A stretch of 64,000 bases of DNA from Paenibacillus taichungensis (GTDB lineage Bacteria > Bacillota > Bacilli > Paenibacillales > Paenibacillaceae). The notes below the pieces were generated by a model, which was not told the DNA's origin, did not search any database, and saw only the letters and a program-made list of their open reading frames with translations. The DNA lies in the NCBI RefSeq assembly GCF_013359905.1, contig NZ_JABMCC010000084.1, positions 22,318-86,317 on the forward strand, written 5' to 3'. A program made the translations under genes and the position numbers. Shown here in pieces: positions 58,356 through 64,000 of the stretch (positions are counted from its first letter, which is position 1; every line of letters begins with the position of its first letter).

Positions 58356-59282
58356 TTATCGGTGTGTGCGGCTTTTGGCAGTGGAGGCCTGGGCTTTGGG
58401 GGAGGTGCGAGATGTCTTCCCTTTTTTGGAGGGTAATCTGCCGTACGCTCTCGCATAACGCTTGATCTTTCGGTACGTTTCCTTATCAGGCAATAGGCCA
58501 AAAGCATAGATACCTGGTAATGTGTTGACTTCAATAATCCATGGCCGTCCATCTTCATCCAGTGCGATATCGATACCAATCTCTTTGAGCCTTGGAAATG
58601 ACCTCTGAAGCTGTACCGCCGTATGAATGCCTAAACGATATAGCTCACTGCGTAGTTGCTGGAACCGATCCTGATCAAATTGAGGGCGTACCAACTCATT
58701 AAAGGTGGCCAATCGTCCGCCGCCATGAATGTTGGTAATGATCTTGCCCGGTGCAGCAACTCTTCCCAGGATACCTGTCGTTTCCCAGTTGCGTTCTAGA
58801 TTCTTCTGGGTCAATACCCGCAGGTCGAAAGGTAATCCATCATGTTTCATCAGCGGAATACCTTGCTGAATGATGTATTCGCGATTCTGGATACGTTCAG
58901 TGAGCGCCAAATCGAGCTCATCGAGGGAATGGAAGTGTTTTTCCTCCGTCCCATATCGAAGTTCATACGTGGTCAGAGGGACTTCAGTAGAGATCTCGGC
59001 ACTGTCTTCAGCTTCGGATGGGGAGAGTGGATCAACGGCGTTTTCCGATGTGTTTGCATCGGTAATCGGGTTTGGTTTTATACGGATGGTTTTTACCCGC
59101 ATGACACCATTGCCGTAAGTTCCCCGATCCGGTTTGATATAGTTTGACTCGAATAATTCAGTCATCCGTTCCAGGGTCTGGCGATTATATTGTCGTGTTA
59201 CTGGTATATATTCATTCACATTACGGCTGCGTTGTAACACAGCTGTCTTGGTCCATTTGCTGGAGACACGCTGGATGCCCAA
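58356..59282 (-). CDS. YheC/YheD family ATP-grasp protein
   Basis: 308 residues. An ATP-grasp domain with DLRVLTQKN, GKIITNIHGGG, EIGIDIALDEDG and WIIEVNTLPG, as in the YheC/YheD endospore-coat-associated family. The substrate is unknown. It interrupts the gyrB-gyrA order on the opposite strand. A Ser/Thr/Glu-rich insert (about residues 75-100) and a basic C-terminal tail (KKGKTSRTSPKAQ) flank the core. Confidence 0.9.
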   Translation of the reverse strand: MGIQRVSSKWTKTAVLQRSRNVNEYIPVTRQYNRQTLERMTELFESNYIKPDRGTYGNGVMRVKTIRIKPNPITDANTSENAVDPLSPSEAEDSAEISTEVPLTTYELRYGTEEKHFHSLDELDLALTERIQNREYIIQQGIPLMKHDGLPFDLRVLTQKNLERNWETTGILGRVAAPGKIITNIHGGGRLATFNELVRPQFDQDRFQQLRSELYRLGIHTAVQLQRSFPRLKEIGIDIALDEDGRPWIIEVNTLPGIYAFGLLPDKETYRKIKRYARAYGRLPSKKGKTSRTSPKAQASTAKSRTHR

Positions 59283-59571
59283 GAGCCATCAGTCCTTTCG
59301 TGTTTTAATGGGGTTTATAAGAGTGGCAGACGCGGAGAAATCAAAGGACAAGAGATGATTTCAGTGGTATAATAGAGAAATATGGCGTTTTGTGCGGTTT
59401 TGTTGCACAGATGTAGTTTGATCGTAGAACGGGAACGGTCTAAGCCTGAATATACACAGTACAATTGCCGCTTTTTCTAGCATTGTATGTGCAAATGGGG
59501 AGGAAGGCAGGGCGAACCCCCAGACTCTCTAAAGTTCCCGGAAGAAAGGCTATTGCCCAGCGGACGTTTAA
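59283..59571. other. Leader and intergenic region of gyrA/YheC-D
   Basis: Divergent spacer between the YheC/D gene and gyrA. No gene was accepted; a 68-codon minus frame at 59440-59646 lacks a ribosome site. Confidence 0.4.
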
Positions 59572-59600
59572 TTGTTTACCTTTTGTGAAAGTAATATAAT
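59572..59600 (+). promoter_or_regulatory. gyrA promoter
   Basis: TTGTTT (59572-59577), 17-nt spacer, perfect TATAAT (59595-59600). The leader is about 100 nt. Confidence 0.75.
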
Positions 59601-59707
59601 AAAGAGTAGCGTCCTTGTGCGGTTTTAGCCTTGTTAGGCTCTTCACATATAATTAATTTTGAATGATTGAATGGAATGTTTGTTGAAGGACAAGAAGGAG
59701 GTCCAGC

Positions 59708-62263
59708 ATGGCGGAAGAAATGAACTCGCAGATTAAAGATCGGGATATTGGCGTCGAGATGCGTGAATCGTTTATGGATTATGCGATGAGCATTATTGTG
59801 AGCCGTGCCTTACCTGACGTGCGTGACGGATTGAAGCCGGTTCACCGGCGTATTCTGTACGCAATGTCCGAGCTAGGCATGACACCCGATAAACCACATA
59901 AAAAATCAGCTAGAATCGTCGGCGAAGTTATCGGTAAGTATCACCCACACGGTGACTCTGCCGTATACGAAACGATGGTACGGATGGCACAGGACTTCTC
60001 CCTGCGCTACATGCACGTAGATGGACATGGTAACTTTGGATCGGTGGATGGCGATATGGCAGCAGCCATGCGTTATACGGAAGCCCGGTTGTCCAAGATT
60101 GCTATGGAAATGCTCAGAGACATCAACAAGGATACGATTGACTTCCAGCCGAACTATGACGGTGAAGAAAGTGAACCTATCGTTCTGCCAGCTCGTTTCC
60201 CTAACTTGCTTGTCAATGGTGTCGGCGGGATTGCGGTAGGTATGGCGACCAATATTCCTCCTCATAACCTGGGAGAGGTCATTGACGGCGTGCAGGCTAT
60301 GATCAAAAATCCAGACATCACTTCCATGGAATTGATGGATTATATCCACGGGCCAGACTTCCCAACTTCCGGTTATATTTTGGGACGCTCCGGAATTCGC
60401 CAGGCGTATCAAACCGGACGTGGTTCAGTAACGATGCGGGCCAAAACTAACATCGAAGAAAACAACAACAAAGCACGGATTATCGTTACGGAACTTCCTT
60501 ATCAGGTGAACAAGGCAAGACTCGTTGAGAAAATTGCTGAGTTGGTACGTGATAAAAAAATTGATGGTATTACGGATCTCCGTGATGAGTCTGACCGTAA
60601 CGGTATGCGGATCGTAATTGAGCTTCGCAGAGACGTGAACCCGGGTGTAGTGCTGAACAACCTGTACAAGCATACAGCGATGCAGTCCACCTTTGGGATT
60701 AACATGCTCGCGATTGTAAATAAAGAACCTAAGATTCTGAATCTGCGTGAAGTGTTGTATCACTACTTGCAGCATCAGATTGAGGTTATACGTAGACGTA
60801 CACAGTTCGAACTGAAAAAAGCGGAAGCACGCGCACACATTCTGGAAGGCTTGCGTATCGCGCTGGATCATATCGACGAAATTATTGCGTTGATTCGTTC
60901 ATCCAGCAATACGGATGCAGCCAGAGAAGGTCTGATTGAGCGTTTCTCACTCAGTCATGATCAGGCTCAAGCTATCCTCGATATGCGTCTGCAACGCCTG
61001 ACAGGTCTGGAACGTGAGCGCATCGAAAATGAGTATAACGAACTGATGGTCAAAATTAAGGAATATCGTGAAATTTTGGCCAACGAGCACCTGGTGCTTG
61101 AAATTATCAGCACGGAGCTGCAAGAAATCCGTGATCGCTTCAGCGATGATCGTCGTACCGAAATCACTGTAGGTGAAGAGAGCATTCTGGACGAGGATCT
61201 GATTCCGCGTGAAGAAGTTATCATCACTATTACCCATACAGGCTATGTGAAACGTCTGCCGGTATCCACATACCGCAGTCAGAAGCGTGGCGGACGTGGG
61301 GTTGTGGGAATGGACACCAAAGATACCGACTTTGTTGAGCATCTGTTTGTGACCAACTCTCACAATTACCTCATGTTCTTTACCGACAAAGGTAAAGTGT
61401 ACCGTCTCAAAGCTTATGAGATTCCAGAGCTTGGCCGTACAGCACGGGGGACGCCGATTATTAACCTGATTCAGATCGAGCAGGGTGAATCGGTCAATGC
61501 CGTGATTCCAGTTCAGGAATTCGAGAGTGACAAGTATCTGTTCTTTGCTACCCGCCAAGGGGTTGTGAAGAAGACACCACTTGAGGATTATACGAATATT
61601 CGCAAAGGCGGTCTAATCGGGATCTCCCTGCGTGATGATGATGCCCTTATTGATGTTAAGCTGACAGACGGACAGCAAGAGATCATTATGGGTACAGCTC
61701 ACGGGATGTCCATCCGGTTCTCGGAAGGAAATGTTCGTTCCATGGGACGGAGTGCAACCGGGGTTAAAGGGATCACACTGGATGAGCAGGATGTTGTAAT
61801 CGGTATGGACGTTGTAGATCAGGAACTGGATGTTCTGATTGTTACAGCCAAAGGTTACGGTAAACGTACGCCTGTCAGCGATTATCGGATGCAGACTCGT
61901 GGCGGTAAAGGGATTAAAACCATTAACGTCACAGATAAGAACGGTGCGGTAGTCAGTCTGAAAATGGTTAAGACGGAAGAAGATCTGATGATCATCACTT
62001 CCAGCGGTACGTTAATTCGAATGAGTATGGAAGGCATATCCACGATGGGTCGATACACGCAAGGCGTGAAGCTGATTCATATTCGCGATGAGGATGCCGT
62101 AGCTACAGTCAGCCGAATTGACAAGAATGAGGAAGAACCAGATGACGAAGAATTGCTTGAAGGTACAGAAGCCGTTGATTCGGAAGGTCTAGAGTCAACT
62201 CTTGATGAGGGCGCGGTTTCCGATGCGGAAGTTGAGGGCGATGATTCAGGTTCGGAAGCATAG
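59708..62263 (+). CDS. gyrA: DNA gyrase subunit A
   Basis: 851 residues. The breakage-reunion domain contains the active tyrosine in [10 protein letters not shown]. The quinolone region reads [11 protein letters not shown] with the usual Ser and Glu, thus no known resistance change there. The C-terminal beta-pinwheel holds the GyrA box QKRGGRG, followed by a long acidic tail (about 45 residues rich in Asp and Glu). AGGAGG precedes the ATG. Confidence 0.98.
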   Translation: MAEEMNSQIKDRDIGVEMRESFMDYAMSIIVSRALPDVRDGLKPVHRRILYAMSELGMTPDKPHKKSARIVGEVIGKYHPHGDSAVYETMVRMAQDFSLRYMHVDGHGNFGSVDGDMAAAMRYTEARLSKIAMEMLRDINKDTIDFQPNYDGEESEPIVLPARFPNLLVNGVGGIAVGMATNIPPHNLGEVIDGVQAMIKNPDITSMELMDYIHGPDFPTSGYILGRSGIRQAYQTGRGSVTMRAKTNIEENNNKARIIVTELPYQVNKARLVEKIAELVRDKKIDGITDLRDESDRNGMRIVIELRRDVNPGVVLNNLYKHTAMQSTFGINMLAIVNKEPKILNLREVLYHYLQHQIEVIRRRTQFELKKAEARAHILEGLRIALDHIDEIIALIRSSSNTDAAREGLIERFSLSHDQAQAILDMRLQRLTGLERERIENEYNELMVKIKEYREILANEHLVLEIISTELQEIRDRFSDDRRTEITVGEESILDEDLIPREEVIITITHTGYVKRLPVSTYRSQKRGGRGVVGMDTKDTDFVEHLFVTNSHNYLMFFTDKGKVYRLKAYEIPELGRTARGTPIINLIQIEQGESVNAVIPVQEFESDKYLFFATRQGVVKKTPLEDYTNIRKGGLIGISLRDDDALIDVKLTDGQQEIIMGTAHGMSIRFSEGNVRSMGRSATGVKGITLDEQDVVIGMDVVDQELDVLIVTAKGYGKRTPVSDYRMQTRGGKGIKTINVTDKNGAVVSLKMVKTEEDLMIITSSGTLIRMSMEGISTMGRYTQGVKLIHIRDEDAVATVSRIDKNEEEPDDEELLEGTEAVDSEGLESTLDEGAVSDAEVEGDDSGSEA

Positions 62264-62311
62264 AATCAATTTTCTATAACGATAATCATTTCATGATTTC
62301 TATGAAATTGG

Positions 62312-62342
62312 AGGGCTCCCATATGGGGGCCCTTTGTTATTT
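62312..62342 (+). terminator. Terminator of gyrA
   Basis: GGGCTCCC and GGGGGCCC arms are followed by TTTGTTATTTT, about 50 nt after the stop. Confidence 0.75.
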
Positions 62343-62479
62343 TCACCGCTCCAGGACCATTCTCCTCGAAATCTGGGATGTACAGCCTGATTTTTGAGTA
62401 ATATAATGGGAATTAACGTGAAAAACCGGGACTATGGTCTTGATATCTTATAGAAGAACGATGAGTGAGGGGAATAAAC

Positions 62480-63598
62480 ATGGGATTAATCACCCTGTCT
62501 GAAGTCAAACCAGGACTTAAACTGGGAAATGACGTACAAACGCTTCGAGGCAATGTTCTGTTTCAGAAGGGCAAAGTCATTCTGCCTAAAGATGTGGAAG
62601 TACTCAGAGCCTTTATGATTCATCAAGTGGACATCGAGCAAGAAAGAACAGGGACAAGCAGTACAAGTTCTAAAGCTTCATCCGCCTCTTCAGTCCATGC
62701 AGCTAATGAGAAGAACGGAGAACGGGCAGGGAAAGGCAGCAGCGCAGTCTTAGCACCCGCAGTACCGTCTCTGCATGAAGAGTATGAAAAGATGGTGGGA
62801 CTGACCAAAAGTGCTTTCCTATCCTCCTTGGCGGCTGAATTACCTGTATATGAATTGCGTACACAGTTGGAAGCTTTGTTTGTTCATCTTAAACAGTATA
62901 ATGTGCTTACCTTCAGTCCACGAGTGATGCAGGAACATGATTATGTGTATCATCATGCCGTCTTGAGTGCCATTACGTCTTATCAGTTGGCCCAGTGGAT
63001 TGATCTTCCGTCCAAAGACTGGATGCAGGTAGCTTTTGCAGGATTGTTCCATGATATTGGTAATAACAAAGTGGACCCACAGATCCTCCATAAACCCTCT
63101 ACGTTAACTGCGTCAGAGCAGGCAGAGATCCGACAGCATACGAAATATGGCTATCAGGTACTGAAGCAGGCGAAGGCCATCAATGAGGGAGCAAGACTCG
63201 CAGCATTGCAGCATCATGAAAAAGTGGATGGATCGGGTTACCCGCTGCAGCTCAGCGGCACGCAGATTCATATCTATGCCAAGATTGTAGCTATCGCTGA
63301 TATCTTCCACGCTATGACTCTGGAGAAGATCTATCGTAAGGCACAGTCACCGTACCTGGTACTTGAACAAATTCAGAGTGAGGCTTTTGGCAAATTGGAT
63401 CCTGCTATCGTAAATGTATTCGTCCAGCGTTCCACACAGATCCATAACGGTATCCGAGTGAAGCTCAGCAATAATCAAATTGGTGAGATTATATTCTCAG
63501 ATCGGGATCATCCTACACGGCCGATGGTATCAGTAGAAGGAACAATCATCAATCTGATGCAGCAAAGGCAGCTACATATCCAGGAAGTCATTGGGTAA
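62480..63598 (+). CDS. HD-GYP domain protein, probable c-di-GMP phosphodiesterase
   Basis: 372 residues. An N-terminal segment (LGNDVQTLRGNVLFQKGKV) and a Ser/Ala-rich linker precede the HD-GYP domain with GLFHDIGNNK, QHHEKVDGSGYP and IADIFHAMT. Such domains hydrolyse c-di-GMP; a wider nucleotide range is possible. ATG at 62480 with GAGGGG at 8 nt. A weak promoter (TGTACA, 17 nt, TATAAT at 62402-62407) lies upstream. Confidence 0.9.
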   Translation: MGLITLSEVKPGLKLGNDVQTLRGNVLFQKGKVILPKDVEVLRAFMIHQVDIEQERTGTSSTSSKASSASSVHAANEKNGERAGKGSSAVLAPAVPSLHEEYEKMVGLTKSAFLSSLAAELPVYELRTQLEALFVHLKQYNVLTFSPRVMQEHDYVYHHAVLSAITSYQLAQWIDLPSKDWMQVAFAGLFHDIGNNKVDPQILHKPSTLTASEQAEIRQHTKYGYQVLKQAKAINEGARLAALQHHEKVDGSGYPLQLSGTQIHIYAKIVAIADIFHAMTLEKIYRKAQSPYLVLEQIQSEAFGKLDPAIVNVFVQRSTQIHNGIRVKLSNNQIGEIIFSDRDHPTRPMVSVEGTIINLMQQRQLHIQEVIG

Positions 63599-63628
63599 CT
63601 AAATCTTCAATTCATATATAAGAACAGG

Positions 63629-63657
63629 GCCTTTCCAATATGGAAAGGCTTTTTTAT
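63629..63657 (+). terminator. Terminator of the HD-GYP gene
   Basis: GCCTTTCCA and TGGAAAGGC arms are followed by TTTTTTATT, 30 nt after the stop. It also insulates the rRNA operon promoters that follow. Confidence 0.9.
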
Positions 63658-63805
63658 TAAACTTAAAGTAGAGTATGAGATTAGCATGTATAGGTGGAGA
63701 GATATTCTTACGCAAATTAAGCAGAGTAATGTATATAGGATCAGGCTTATATGGGAGACATATTAGAGCGAGTGTAGAAAGAAATAACTTTATTGAAAAA
63801 AAAGC

Positions 63806-63834
63806 TTGCATTCCAAATCTGTACATGGTATATT
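63806..63834 (+). promoter_or_regulatory. rRNA operon promoter P1
   Basis: TTGCAT (63806-63811), 17-nt spacer, TATATT (63829-63834). An upstream A-rich run (63796-63803) could act as an UP element. Confidence 0.75.
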
Positions 63835-63915
63835 CTAATTCCGGCCAAGAAAACACGAAAAACACGGTGCGGCAAGCGAAACAAATAAGCTTCGAAAGAA
63901 ACTTAAAAAAAGAGC

Positions 63916-63944
63916 TTGCAAAGTTGGTTCGGATGTGATAAGAT
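63916..63944 (+). promoter_or_regulatory. rRNA operon promoter P2
   Basis: TTGCAA (63916-63921), 17-nt spacer, TAAGAT (63939-63944), with an A-rich tract just upstream. The leader ends at the window edge with TTTGATCTTTGAAA, which typically precedes 16S rRNA in Bacilli. Confidence 0.8.
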
Positions 63945-64000
63945 ATAAAAGTTGCTGAGGTGAACAACACACGGCAATGAAATAAGTTTGATCTTTGAAA

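Noticed and set aside
59440..59646. 68-codon minus-strand frame upstream of gyrA
   Set aside because: It covers the gyrA promoter and lacks a ribosome site.
63675..63938. 87-codon plus-strand frame
   Set aside because: It spans both rRNA promoters, has no ribosome site and resembles no family.

Overview
The window is an origin-of-replication region from an endospore-forming Firmicute, most likely a Paenibacillus. This rests on gene order (walRK-yycHI, purA, dnaB-rplI-gdpP-yybS, rpsR-ssb-rpsF, parB/parA, noc, rsmG-mnmG-mnmE-jag-yidC-rnpA-rpmH, dnaA-dnaN-yaaA-recF-yaaB-gyrB-gyrA, then the start of an rRNA operon), on sporulation-linked genes (yyaC, jag, a YheC/YheD protein) and on an SLH-domain exoprotein. 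Species cannot be fixed by reading alone. Nearly all genes left of about 46.4 kb run on the minus strand and those right of 47.1 kb on the plus strand.

Left arm, 1-22.3 kb. The walRK-yycH-yycI operon (cut by the window edge) controls cell-wall metabolism. Beside it is a LysM-G5-M23 endopeptidase gene whose upstream region carries an exact WalR-type box 30 bp above a sigma-A-like promoter. purA follows with a pair of inverted PurR boxes. Next are mazG-like-yybS-gdpP-rplI-dnaB, a CBS protein, an LCP cell-wall ligase, a 14-TM exporter, an SLH-S9 peptidase, and a DacF-like penicillin-binding protein in which the SxxK serine appears to be glycine.

Left arm, 22.5-46.4 kb. A complete oligopeptide ABC operon (D-F-B-C-A order) is followed by an AT-rich gap, an M15 peptidase, rpsR-ssb-rpsF, yjzC, a tRNA-Ser(CGA), DUF951, MscS, DUF3343, yyaC, DUF4446 and a cysteine desulfurase. 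Then come parB-parA, noc, rsmG-mnmG, mnmE, and jag-yidC-rnpA-rpmH. Two parS sites are visible: one inside parB and one forming the core of the rsmG terminator palindrome.

Origin, 46.4-53.4 kb. In the usual Bacillus layout rpmH and dnaA are neighbours. Here a gntR-gntP-gntK gluconate operon (with two GntR-type operators and a cre-like site) lies between them. DnaA boxes therefore fall into three groups: upstream of rpmH (46.6-46.7 kb), upstream of dnaA (51.4-51.8 kb) and between dnaA and dnaN (53.2 kb). Only the last group adjoins a run of DnaA-trio triplets, so the likely unwinding site is at 53.27-53.29 kb. The gnt operon and dnaA are transcribed toward it.

Right arm, 53.4-64 kb. dnaN-yaaA-recF-yaaB-gyrB is followed by a YheC/YheD ATP-grasp gene on the opposite strand, gyrA, an HD-GYP protein, and the tandem promoters and leader of an rRNA operon whose 16S gene lies just past the window.

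No CRISPR array, insertion sequence, prophage or obviously frameshifted gene was seen. No wholly new system can be shown. The features most worth a second look are the gluconate operon splitting the origin, the parS-terminator palindrome, the nucleophile-less DacF homologue, and the nested hairpin upstream of the dnaB operon.
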